DNA of 64,000 nucleotides from Deltaproteobacteria bacterium. GTDB taxonomy: Bacteria > Desulfobacterota > Desulfomonilia > UBA1062. Under the pieces are notes generated by a model that saw only the letters and a list, made by a program, of their open reading frames with translations, did not search any database and had not been told where the DNA came from. Below are positions 36,566 through 44,408 of the stretch, piece after piece. Where the stretch lies: NCBI GenBank assembly GCA_017992605.1, contig JAGOOG010000010.1:25332-89331 (forward strand). Direction: 5' to 3'. The position numbers and the translations under genes were made by a program. The first letter of the stretch is position 1. Each line of letters opens with the position of its first letter.

Positions 36566-36592
36566 TTGTATTCATGTCATAACTTTTATACA
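36566..36592 (+). promoter_or_regulatory. Sigma-70-type promoter of rnpB
   Basis: Plus-strand TATACA at 36587-36592 with TTGTAT at 36566-36571 (15-base spacer). +1 would be near 36599-36603, matching the predicted RNA 5' end. Back to back with the nadE promoter. Confidence 0.5.
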
Positions 36593-36602
36593 TTCGATGT
36601 TC

Positions 36603-36982
36603 GGGCTGAAGGAGTACAGGTAATCGCTGGCGCCTAGAGCGGCGCGAGAGGAAAGTCCGGGCTCCGCAGGGCAAGGGTGGTCGCTAACGGCGACCGGGGG
36701 TGACCCCAGGGAAAGTGCCACAGAAAACAAACCGCTGCCCGGCTGCGGCAGTAAGGGTGAAACGGCGAGGTAAGAGCTCACCAGTTCCCCGGGTGACCGG
36801 GGAAGCTCGGTAAACCCCACCCGGAGCAAGACCAATAGAGGGGCTTCAAGGGCTGCCCGTCCCGCCCCCGGGTAGGTCGCTGGAGGCCGCGGGCAACCGT
36901 GGCCCTAGATGAATGATTACCACCCCGACCGGGAACGATCCGGGAGGGGGCACAGAACCCGGCTTACGTGCTGCTTCAGCCC
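36603..36982 (+). ncRNA. rnpB: RNase P RNA (bacterial class A)
   Basis: About 380 nt. It removes tRNA 5' leaders together with RnpA protein. All universal elements are visible in order: GAGGAAAGTCCGGGCTC (from 36645), GGGAAAGTGCCACAGAAA (from 36709), GGTAAGAGCTCACC (from 36769), GAATGATTACC (from 36910) and ACAGAACCCGGCTTA (from 36952). The ends were set by P1 pairing of GGGCTGAAG at the 5' end with CTTCAGCCC at the 3' end. No protein frame across it is credible. The next coding gene starts only 37 bases after it. Confidence 0.97.
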
Positions 36983-37018
36983 GTGCACGTACCAGGACGG
37001 GGACACGGGGATCTCACC

Positions 37019-38083
37019 ATGACGAAGAAATCGAGATTCGAGCTGGGCCACCTCGAGAAAACGAGGCGGTCCATCTACGTGTTCCTGAGGGACCAGCTCG
37101 AACACAAACTCATTTCCATCGCACTGGAGTCCCCCTACCGCCTCTGCCGGGTCAAGGACATGCCCTACCCCTACGTGGAGCCCGGCGACCTGAAGCCCAA
37201 GAAAAAGGAGTTCACCAAGGATTCCTTCGTGGCTCAGCCCTTCTTCATCGTCTTCTGCGAGGACGCCATCGATGAGGTCCATCAGAAGTACATACGGTTT
37301 TCCGAATCCAACAGGGTGAAAAAAGACAACCTCCAGCTCATACCGGACATCAGGCTCCAGCGCTCCTTCTACACGACGGCCAGGTTCTTCGAGCGCGATT
37401 CGTTCTTCGAGCTCTTAGAACAGCTCCTGGACGTCGACTACTGCCTGCTCATCCAGCGTGAAAACCGCTACAGAAAGGACAGCCGGTACTGCCTCACCCA
37501 TTTCCACGTCAAGATCGACTGGCCCATCGCGGACGCCGCGGAAAGCCTGGCCAGGGAGCTCCGCTACATCTCCAAGAACCTCTATGAGAAGGGGGACCGG
37601 TATGCCGAGATCCTCCAGCAGAAACTCTTCGAATACTACGGGTGTCACCACCAGGGCGCCGGCGGACGGAGGTCCGCGGCCCTCATCGCGGCCCAGTACT
37701 TCAAGAACATACCCTATCTCTCAACGGTCTACGTGTCCAGCGCCGAGACCAGGACCCTGACCACCTATTCGGAGAAAGGCATCGGGAGGTACGCCATCGT
37801 GCAGATGGAAAAGCAGTACGCGAAGGCCCTCATCGAGGCGCAAGGGATCACCGAGTCCGGTTTCCGCCAGGGATACGTCCTGGGAGAATCCGGGAACGCC
37901 TTCGATGTCATGCTCATCGTCCGCTACGAGCATACGGAGTGGGGCACCCCCCCTGCCGACGGAAAGCTCAGGATCATCAGGCCCGACTATTCATGGCTCG
38001 GGGTGGACACGGAGATGGTGCTGCCCAAGACCGACGCGGTGAACTTCAGGCCTCTGCAGGTCAAGTGGGTATACCGGGGTTGA
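37019..38083 (+). CDS. Unrecognised cytoplasmic protein following rnpB
   Basis: A 354-residue soluble protein that I do not recognise. It is rich in Arg, Tyr and Glu, with no membrane helix or signal. A basic N-terminal region (MTKKSRFELGHLEKTRRSIY) leads to alternating strands and helices. A central GCHHQGAGGRRSAA stretch looks like a glycine-rich loop. The last third (FDVMLIVRYEHTEWG, LRIIRPDYSW) suggests a beta-rich domain. The ATG at 37019 has GGGGAT upstream. Codon use and frame length support a real gene. It lies between rnpB and folD, with no terminator seen after rnpB, so a shared transcript is possible. Confidence 0.82.
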   Translation: MTKKSRFELGHLEKTRRSIYVFLRDQLEHKLISIALESPYRLCRVKDMPYPYVEPGDLKPKKKEFTKDSFVAQPFFIVFCEDAIDEVHQKYIRFSESNRVKKDNLQLIPDIRLQRSFYTTARFFERDSFFELLEQLLDVDYCLLIQRENRYRKDSRYCLTHFHVKIDWPIADAAESLARELRYISKNLYEKGDRYAEILQQKLFEYYGCHHQGAGGRRSAALIAAQYFKNIPYLSTVYVSSAETRTLTTYSEKGIGRYAIVQMEKQYAKALIEAQGITESGFRQGYVLGESGNAFDVMLIVRYEHTEWGTPPADGKLRIIRPDYSWLGVDTEMVLPKTDAVNFRPLQVKWVYRG

Positions 38084-38104
38084 TCAGAGACTCAGGAGGT
38101 TTTC

Positions 38105-38953
38105 GTGGCGACCATCATCGACGGCAACGAACTCTCACGAAAGAAGCGCCTGATCATCGCCGACGAGGCGGCTGAATTCGCCCGGCGATGCGGTAGGCCG
38201 CCGGGCCTGGCCGTGGTGCTGGTGGGAGGAGATCCTGCCTCGGCAATCTACGTGAGGAACAAGAAGAAGGCCTGCGAGACCGTGGGGTTCAGGTCTTTCG
38301 ACCATCACCTCGACGGCGGCACGCCCAGGGAGGAACTCCTGGCCCTGGTGAAGAAGCTCAACGACGACCCGGCAGTGGACGGCATCCTGGTGCAGTTTCC
38401 CGTGCCAGCCCATCTCGATCCTCAGGAGATCCAGCTCGCCATCGACCCCGGCAAGGATGTCGACGGGTTGCACCCCTACAACCTGGGGAGGCTTCTCTCG
38501 GGCACACCCGCCCTCGTCCCCTGCACGCCGTCGGGCATCATGTGCATGCTCAGCGAGTACGGCGTCTCACTCAAGGGGAAGGACGCCGTGGTCATCGGCC
38601 GGAGCAACCTCGTGGGCAAACCCGTTGCCGTGCTGCTCACGATGGGGCACGCGACCGTCACGATCTGCCATTCCCGCACCCTCGACCTGCCCGGGAAGGT
38701 GGCCTCAGCGGATGTGGTGGTGGCGGCCATCGGCAGGCCCGAGTTCGTCAAGGGCGACTGGATCAGGGAAGGCGCCGTGGTCATAGACGTGGGCATGAAC
38801 CGGACCGGTGCGGGGCTCAAGGGCGACGTGCAGTACGGTGAGGCGTCGAAAAGGGCATCGCTCATCACGCCTGTGCCCGGCGGCGTCGGGCCCATGACCA
38901 TAACCATGCTCCTGGACAACACCCTGCGCGCTGCGAAGAATCACGTGGGGTAG
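38105..38953 (+). CDS. folD: Bifunctional methylene-THF dehydrogenase/cyclohydrolase FolD
   Basis: A 282-residue enzyme interconverting 5,10-methylene-, methenyl- and 10-formyl-tetrahydrofolate with NAD(P). Catalytic Tyr/Lys region SAIYVRNKKKACE, substrate motif VDGILVQFPVPAHLD and the Rossmann motif GRSNLVGKPVA are intact; PVPGGVGPMT closes the protein. The start is a GTG at 38105 with AGGAGG 5 bases before it. It feeds or draws the one-carbon units made by the gcv genes immediately downstream. Confidence 0.97.
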   Translation: MATIIDGNELSRKKRLIIADEAAEFARRCGRPPGLAVVLVGGDPASAIYVRNKKKACETVGFRSFDHHLDGGTPREELLALVKKLNDDPAVDGILVQFPVPAHLDPQEIQLAIDPGKDVDGLHPYNLGRLLSGTPALVPCTPSGIMCMLSEYGVSLKGKDAVVIGRSNLVGKPVAVLLTMGHATVTICHSRTLDLPGKVASADVVVAAIGRPEFVKGDWIREGAVVIDVGMNRTGAGLKGDVQYGEASKRASLITPVPGGVGPMTITMLLDNTLRAAKNHVG

Positions 38954-39042
38954 GCCGCCTCTGACCTGTTGCACCGGGGCCCCGTGCGTGCTAAAGAGTG
39001 AGCGTTCACCGTGCCGGTGATGGAATGATGAGAGAGGTTTCC

Positions 39043-40116
39043 ATGAGGACCCCCCTTTTCCATGAGCATGAAAAGCTGCGAGCCAGGATCGTGGACTTCC
39101 ACGGCTGGGACATGCCCGTCTGGTATACCGGCATCAAGGAGGAACACCTGGCCACCAGGAGTCATGCAGGCCTGTTCGACGTGAGCCACATGGGCGAGAT
39201 CGTGGTGGGGGGGCCGCGCGGCGCGGCGTACCTTGACCGGGTCCTGACCCGGAACGTCACCGCCATGAGGGGGGGGGGCGTCCTGTATACCTTTCTCCTG
39301 AACGACCGGGGCGGCATCATCGACGACCTGATGGTCTCCTGCCTCGAACCGGGCGGACGATACCTGCTCTGCGTGAACTCATCCAACAGGGACAGGGATT
39401 ATGCCTGGATGGTATCCAGGAACAGCGATGGCGCCCTCATCGAGGACAGGAGCGACGCCTATGCCATGATTGCCCTCCAGGGACCGGCCGCGGCCGCTGT
39501 CCTGAAGGCGTGCCTCGGGTTCGAGCTCTCGGGCCTCCGCAGCTTCCATCTCACCGTTCTGAAGACCGCGCACTTTGGCGAGCTCGTCGTTTCGCGCACG
39601 GGATATACCGGTGCGGGTGGCGTGGAGATCTTCCTCGATCCCGGTGCGGCCCCTGCCCTGTGGAGGGCCTTCCTCGATCTGGGCGCAGTCCCGTGCGGGC
39701 TGGGCGCCAGGGACACGCTGCGGCTCGAGATGGGCTATCCCCTGCACGGCAACGATATAACCGACGAGACGACGCCTCTGGAGGCGGGCCTCTCCTTTGC
39801 CGTGGATTTCGACAAGCCCGATTTCATCGGCAGAGACGCCCTGCTTGACCAGAAGGGGCGCGGTGTCACCCGGAGACTTGTGGGTATCGAGCTTCTTGAG
39901 CGCGGCGTCCCGCGCGAACACTGCCGCTGCGTCAAAGACGGGCGACAGGTCGGCACGGTCACCTCGGGGAGCATCTCGCCCGTGAGCGGGAAAGGGATCG
40001 CGCTCGGATATGTCGAATCGCGGTTCCCGGAAGGGACCGAACTGTCCATCGAGGTCAGGGAGAAGACCCTCCGCTCGGTCATCCGGAAACCCCCCTTTGT
40101 GAGCGGAACCCTTTAG
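39043..40116 (+). CDS. gcvT: Glycine cleavage system aminomethyltransferase (T protein)
   Basis: A 357-residue protein that transfers the aminomethyl carbon from lipoyl-GcvH to tetrahydrofolate and releases ammonia. Family features: LFDVSHMGEIVVGGP, GGIIDDLMVSCL (folate-site Asp), RTGYTGAGGVEIFL, LEAGLSFAVDFDKPDFIGRD. The ATG at 39043 follows GAGAGG. A run of ten G residues (39269-39278) encodes Arg-Gly-Gly-Gly in frame and could be a slippage site. It starts 89 bases after folD; an imperfect GC hairpin lies in that gap near 38971-38987. No glycine riboswitch is seen. Confidence 0.97.
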   Translation: MRTPLFHEHEKLRARIVDFHGWDMPVWYTGIKEEHLATRSHAGLFDVSHMGEIVVGGPRGAAYLDRVLTRNVTAMRGGGVLYTFLLNDRGGIIDDLMVSCLEPGGRYLLCVNSSNRDRDYAWMVSRNSDGALIEDRSDAYAMIALQGPAAAAVLKACLGFELSGLRSFHLTVLKTAHFGELVVSRTGYTGAGGVEIFLDPGAAPALWRAFLDLGAVPCGLGARDTLRLEMGYPLHGNDITDETTPLEAGLSFAVDFDKPDFIGRDALLDQKGRGVTRRLVGIELLERGVPREHCRCVKDGRQVGTVTSGSISPVSGKGIALGYVESRFPEGTELSIEVREKTLRSVIRKPPFVSGTL

Positions 40117-40148
40117 GCATGACATCACCATTGAAGCGAGGACATGAC

Positions 40149-40538
40149 ATGAACATACCGGAAGGCTTGCGTTATTCAAAGGATCACGAGTGGGTCAGGT
40201 TCGAGGACGGGTCGGTCCGCATCGGGATCACGGACTATGCCCAGCATGAGCTCGGAGACGTGGTCTTCGTTGATCTCAAGCCCGCGGGCACGAAGGTGGG
40301 TGAGGGGGACCCCGTGGGGACCGTCGAATCGGTGAAGGCCGTTTCGGATGTCTATTCGCCAGTATCCGGCACCGTCACCGACGTGAATCCGGACCTGGAG
40401 TCAAGCCCGGAGCTCGTGAACGAGGACTGCTACGGCAGGGGCTGGATGGTGGTCGTTCAAGGCGCATCCGGACAGGAGCTGGACAAGCTCATGGACGCCG
40501 CGGCATACGGCGACTACCTCTCGAAGGAGGCGAAGTAG
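40149..40538 (+). CDS. gcvH: Glycine cleavage system H protein
   Basis: A 129-residue lipoyl carrier that shuttles the aminomethyl group between the P, T and L proteins. The lipoylated lysine is Lys63 in VESVKAVSDVYSPVSG. The N-terminal DHEWVRFEDGSVRIGITDYA is typical. The ATG at 40149, preceded by GAGG, is chosen over an upstream one that would overlap gcvT's end region. The stop is immediately followed by the gcvPA start. Confidence 0.97.
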   Translation: MNIPEGLRYSKDHEWVRFEDGSVRIGITDYAQHELGDVVFVDLKPAGTKVGEGDPVGTVESVKAVSDVYSPVSGTVTDVNPDLESSPELVNEDCYGRGWMVVVQGASGQELDKLMDAAAYGDYLSKEAK

Positions 40539-41840
40539 GTGTCCTTTCTCCCCACGAGCAGGACCGAAGAGGAAGGTCTCCTTTCGACCATCGGCGTCTG
40601 TCGGCCCGATGAGCTTTTCACCTCCATACCGCGGCGGATCCTCCTGCAGGAACCCCTGGCGGTAGAGGGGCCGCTGGACGAGCTGACCCTGCGCAGGCGT
40701 TTCCTCGCGTCGTCTTCACCCGTATCCTTCGCCGGAGGCGGCATCTACCGGCACTACATCCCTGCCCTGGTCGACGCCCTGGCGTCCCGCCAGGAGTTCC
40801 TCACCGCATATACGCCCTACCAGCCGGAGATAAGCCAGGGGACCCTCCAGGCCACCTTCGAGTTCCAGAGCATGATGGCCTCGCTCACCGGCATGGATGT
40901 GTCGAACGCGTCCATGTACGACGGCGCCACGGCCTTTGCAGAGGCGGCGATCATGGCCGTCAGGACCGGGAGCATCCGCCGTATCGTCGTCGCCAGGTCG
41001 GTGAATCCGGCATACCGGGGGGTGCTCAGGACCTACTTCCGCAACAGCGCCGGCGTGGAGATCGTCGAGGTTCCCTTCGACCCGACGGGCGGCAGGGTGG
41101 ATCTGAACGCCCTTCGGAGGCTCGCCGGCACGGATGCCGCCCTCTTCGTCCAGCAGCCCAACTACTTCGGCGTCATCGAGGACCTGGACACGATTTCGCG
41201 GGCAGCGGCCGGTTTCGGGTTCCGGGGCATCGTGGTGACCGATGCAATCTCCCTGGGCCTGCTCGAGCCCCCGGGGTCCTCCGGGTGCGACGTGGTGGCG
41301 GGGGAGGCGCAGTCCTTCGGGAATCCGCCCAATGCCGGGGGCCCGCTCCTGGGTTTCTTCTGCGTGAAGCGGGAGCACGTCAGGCGCATGCCGGGCAGGG
41401 TCGTGGGGCTTTCCAGGGACCGCGCGGGGAACAGGGCCTTCTGCCTCACCCTGTCCACCCGGGAACAGCACATCCGCAGGGAAAAGGCCACCTCAAACAT
41501 CTGCACCAACGAAGGCATGTGCGCGCTGCGTGCCGCCATGTACCTGAGTGCCGTGGGCCCGTGCGGCCTGAGAGACGTGGCGCTCCAGTGTGCGGCGGGC
41601 ACGAGGAGCCTCATGGCTGCCCTGCGGGGAAAGGGTGTCGCGCCGGTCTTCTCCGCGCCCGTCTTCCATGAGTTCGTGGTGCGTTTCCGACGCGATGCGC
41701 TCTTGAAACTCCAGGATCGGGGAATCGTCCCGGGAGTCCCCCTGGCACCCGACTACCCCGAACTGGAGGGCGGCCTGCTCATGAACGTCACCGAGATGAA
41801 CACGAACGAGGACATCCAATGCCTGACGGAACTGCTGTGA
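40539..41840 (+). CDS. gcvPA: Glycine dehydrogenase (decarboxylating) subunit 1
   Basis: A 433-residue N-terminal half of the P protein. Together with GcvPB it makes a PLP-dependent alpha2beta2 glycine decarboxylase. Characteristic parts are FAGGGIYRHYIPALVDAL, YTPYQPEISQGTLQATFEFQ and NVSNASMYDGATA-like sequence (VSNASMYDGATAFAEAA). It has no catalytic lysine, as expected for this subunit. Start GTG at 40539 with AAGGAGG 8 bases upstream. It overlaps gcvPB by 22 bases. Confidence 0.97.
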   Translation: MSFLPTSRTEEEGLLSTIGVCRPDELFTSIPRRILLQEPLAVEGPLDELTLRRRFLASSSPVSFAGGGIYRHYIPALVDALASRQEFLTAYTPYQPEISQGTLQATFEFQSMMASLTGMDVSNASMYDGATAFAEAAIMAVRTGSIRRIVVARSVNPAYRGVLRTYFRNSAGVEIVEVPFDPTGGRVDLNALRRLAGTDAALFVQQPNYFGVIEDLDTISRAAAGFGFRGIVVTDAISLGLLEPPGSSGCDVVAGEAQSFGNPPNAGGPLLGFFCVKREHVRRMPGRVVGLSRDRAGNRAFCLTLSTREQHIRREKATSNICTNEGMCALRAAMYLSAVGPCGLRDVALQCAAGTRSLMAALRGKGVAPVFSAPVFHEFVVRFRRDALLKLQDRGIVPGVPLAPDYPELEGGLLMNVTEMNTNEDIQCLTELL

Positions 41841-43315
41841 CGAACTTCCCGGTCATACGGGATCCCCTGCTCGCAGAGGTCTCGGGCGAGGGGAAGAACG
41901 GGCTGACCGTACCGAAGCCCTTCGATGCTACTCGGCACGGAGATATCCCCGCCGGCGCTGCCCTGCCGGCGCTGCCCGAGCTTTCCGAAGTGGAGACGGT
42001 GCGTCATTTCACCAGGCTCTCCCGGCTCAACTTCGGGATCGACACCGGCATGTATCCCCTGGGCTCGTGCACCATGAAGCACAACCCCAAGATCTGCGAG
42101 GAGATCGCCTCCCGCATCGCCTGCGTTCACCCGGCCGACCGGGCGGGAATCGCCCCGGTTCTCGAATGGCTCCTGGGGTTCAAGGGTTTCCTGGAGGAGA
42201 TCTGCGGCATGGAAGACTCCTGCCTGTGGCCTGCCGCAGGCGCCCACGGCGAACTCACCGGCATGCTGGTCATAAGAGAGGCGCTCAAGAAGAGGGGGCA
42301 GGACAGGTCGAAGGTGCTCATACCGGACACGGCCCACGGTACCAACCCGGCGTCCTGTGCCATAGCGGGCTTCACCTCCGTGAACGTCCCCTCGGGGCCG
42401 GACGGGTACCTGAAGGCACGGGATCTCGCAGGGCACCTGGACGGCGACGTGGCGGCCCTCATGATCACCAACCCCAACACCCTGGGCATATTCGAGCAGG
42501 AGATCCTGGAGATCGCCGGGCTCCTCCACGAGAACGGTTCGTACCTCTACATGGACGGCGCCAACCTGAACGCCCTGATGGGCATCGCCAGGCCCGGCGA
42601 CATGGGTGTGGACTGCATGCACATCAACCTGCACAAGACCTTCGGCGCACCCCATGGAGGCGGGGGTCCGGGCAGCGGACCGGTTCTGGTGAAGAGAGAC
42701 CTCGCGCCGTTCCTGCCCGTCCCGAGAATCGACAGGGACACGTCGGGCAGCCCTGTCCTGGACTCAGCCTTTCCGGACAGCATCGGCATGGTCCATTCCC
42801 GCCTGGGCAATGTCGCCGTGCTCCTGAAGGCGTATGTCTACTGCCTCTGCCTCGGACCGGCGGGCCTGCGGGACGTGTCGCTGAGGGCCTGCCTCAATGC
42901 GAACTACCTGAAGGCCCGGCTCAAGAAGACCTATGACCTGCCTTATGAAACGGCCACGCTCCATGAGTTCGTCCTGAGCGACAGGGCCTTCAAGCCGGCG
43001 GGCGTGACCACCATCGACATCGCCAAGGCCCTCATGGATCACGGCTTTCACCCGCCCACCGTATATTTCCCCCTGGTCGTGCCGGGGGCCATCATGGTGG
43101 AGCCCACCGAGACCGAGCCGCGCAGCGAGCTCGACCGTTTCGTGGAGGCGATGGAAGCCATAGCCGCGAGGGCTGGGCAGTCCCCTGAAAATCTTCGCCA
43201 AACCCCCGGGAATGTGCCCGTGGAGCGCATCGATGAGGTATGGGCAGCCCGGAACCTTGTGCTGACGTGGATGGACATGAATCCATCCGAAGAGGACCGG
43301 TATCTAAATGGGTAA
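41819..43315 (+). CDS. gcvPB: Glycine dehydrogenase (decarboxylating) subunit 2
   Basis: A 498-residue C-terminal half of the P protein carrying the cofactor. The PLP lysine is Lys273 in NLHKTFGAPHGGGGPGSGP. Other family motifs: GMYPLGSCTMKHNPK and DTAHGTNPASCAIAGF. Its start overlaps gcvPA by 22 bases, and its end overlaps the following ECF sigma gene by 8, so the five genes from gcvT are probably one transcript. The two-subunit form is common in Gram-positives, archaea and Desulfobacterota. Confidence 0.97.
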   Translation: MPDGTAVTNFPVIRDPLLAEVSGEGKNGLTVPKPFDATRHGDIPAGAALPALPELSEVETVRHFTRLSRLNFGIDTGMYPLGSCTMKHNPKICEEIASRIACVHPADRAGIAPVLEWLLGFKGFLEEICGMEDSCLWPAAGAHGELTGMLVIREALKKRGQDRSKVLIPDTAHGTNPASCAIAGFTSVNVPSGPDGYLKARDLAGHLDGDVAALMITNPNTLGIFEQEILEIAGLLHENGSYLYMDGANLNALMGIARPGDMGVDCMHINLHKTFGAPHGGGGPGSGPVLVKRDLAPFLPVPRIDRDTSGSPVLDSAFPDSIGMVHSRLGNVAVLLKAYVYCLCLGPAGLRDVSLRACLNANYLKARLKKTYDLPYETATLHEFVLSDRAFKPAGVTTIDIAKALMDHGFHPPTVYFPLVVPGAIMVEPTETEPRSELDRFVEAMEAIAARAGQSPENLRQTPGNVPVERIDEVWAARNLVLTWMDMNPSEEDRYLNG

Positions 43316-43925
43316 GAAAAAGAAGGATCAGTTCAGCGATGCCGTCCTGGTGAAGGACCTGAAGAATGGCGATGCAAAGGCCATGGAGGAGATAGTGAGG
43401 CGCTATTCCAACAAGGTCTACAACCTCGCCTATCACCTCACCCGCGACAACTCGGCCGCCGAGGAGATCATGCAGGACGTCTTTCTCACCGTGATCGCAA
43501 AGATCAATACCCTGACCAACGACGCCTTCTTTTCGACCTGGCTCTACCGGGTCACCACGAACGCATCCTATGGATTCCTCCGCAAGGAGAAGAAATTCAC
43601 CGAGCAGACCGTGAGCGAGGAAGAGGTGGACCAGGAGCCTGCCATCGATTATGTGTACGACTGGTCCACCCTGCCGGACGACATTCTCCTCTCGGAGGAG
43701 AGCAGGAAGATCCTCCAGGATTCCATAGACGCCCTTCCCGAGGCCATGAGAACCGTGGTCATCATGAAGGACGTCGAGGGGTTCTCGAACGAGGAGATCG
43801 CGCAGACCATGGGTCTGAGCGTGCCTGCGGTGAAGTCGCGCCTCCACAGGGGCAGGCTCGTCCTGCGTAACGAACTGGCCGATTATTTCAGGAGATACTC
43901 CAAGGATGAGGGAGATCGCGTATGA
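43308..43925 (+). CDS. ECF-type RNA polymerase sigma factor
   Basis: A 205-residue sigma-70-family ECF factor. Region 2 is about 25-95 (VRRYSNKVYNLAYHLTRDNS, AEEIMQDVFLTVIAKI). A longer than usual acidic linker (SEEEVDQEPAIDYVYDWSTL) precedes region 4 (about 140-195; PEAMRTVVIMKDVEGFSNEE, then SVPAVKSRLHRGR as the helix-turn-helix). It starts inside the end of gcvPB, an unusual partner, and overlaps the zinc-finger gene by 4 bases. It may drive the glycan cluster downstream; no autoregulated promoter can be proven by eye. Confidence 0.94.
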   Translation: MGKKKKDQFSDAVLVKDLKNGDAKAMEEIVRRYSNKVYNLAYHLTRDNSAAEEIMQDVFLTVIAKINTLTNDAFFSTWLYRVTTNASYGFLRKEKKFTEQTVSEEEVDQEPAIDYVYDWSTLPDDILLSEESRKILQDSIDALPEAMRTVVIMKDVEGFSNEEIAQTMGLSVPAVKSRLHRGRLVLRNELADYFRRYSKDEGDRV

Positions 43926-44161
43926 AATGCATCGTATGTTCATCCCTCTTTCAGGACTACCTGGAGAACACCCTTTCCCAAGATATCATCGACGAGCTCA
44001 ACGAGCACTTCAAGTTCTGTGAAAAGTGCAGAATCTGCTTTTCCACCTACTCGCTCACCGTCAAGCTCTCCAGGAAGATCGAACCGCCGTGCTGCGTGAG
44101 CCCGGAAGTGGTGGACAAGCTCAGGACCATGCTCTTCGATCGTTTCTTCAACGGCAGGTAA
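43922..44161 (+). CDS. Zinc-finger anti-sigma factor-like protein
   Basis: A 79-residue protein with the zf-HC2/ZAS pattern: MKCIVCSSLFQDYLENTL and then HFKFCEKCRICF, the His-x3-Cys-x2-Cys of zinc-binding anti-sigma domains. It is short and has no membrane helix, so it would be a soluble, possibly redox-sensing, regulator of the adjacent ECF factor. Two further Cys (PPCCV) lie in the C-terminal helix region. The ATGA overlap with the sigma gene implies matched synthesis. Confidence 0.85.
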   Translation: MKCIVCSSLFQDYLENTLSQDIIDELNEHFKFCEKCRICFSTYSLTVKLSRKIEPPCCVSPEVVDKLRTMLFDRFFNGR

Positions 44162-44169
44162 TCCTGAAA

Positions 44170-44255
44170 GCACGCACGTGCTCGCACCCTGACCCGTGAG
44201 CCGCCGGGGCATCCATCCCCTGCGCTGACACACACCCCCCTCGGATCGTGCGTGC
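44170..44255 (+). repeat. Long-range 9-bp inverted repeat after the anti-sigma gene
   Basis: GCACGCACG (44170-44178) and CGTGCGTGC (44247-44255) are perfect complements enclosing 68 bases of G+C-rich, possibly structured sequence. It starts 9 bases after the anti-sigma stop. Function is unknown; it could end the gcv-sigma transcript or bind a regulator. Confidence 0.35.
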
Positions 44256-44304
44256 AGCGAGTTCTCAAAGCCCGTTTCTATCGGCAGAATTGTCAGGATT
44301 TTCC

Positions 44305-44333
44305 TTGCCTTGACGGAAGAGAGTTGCTAGGAT
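44305..44333 (+). promoter_or_regulatory. Candidate promoter and 5' hairpin of the glycan cluster
   Basis: TTGCCT (44305-44310), 17 bases, TAGGAT (44328-44333); +1 near 44340. The transcript would then open with a perfect 7-bp hairpin, TGCCCGC and GCGGGCA (44341-44359), about 50 bases before the glycosyltransferase ATG. Both hexamers match consensus only 4 of 6. Confidence 0.35.
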
Positions 44334-44408
44334 ACCTCTTTGCCCGCCGGCAGCGGGCATAGGTACGTTCAGGCCTATATTCTGAAAGACAAAGGATGCA
44401 TCGGTTCC

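Noticed and set aside
36572..36835. Short protein frame on the minus strand across rnpB
   Set aside because: The region is fully explained by RNase P RNA on the plus strand.
38954..39042. Possible glycine riboswitch before gcvT
   Set aside because: The 89-base gap is too short and lacks the conserved glycine aptamer cores.
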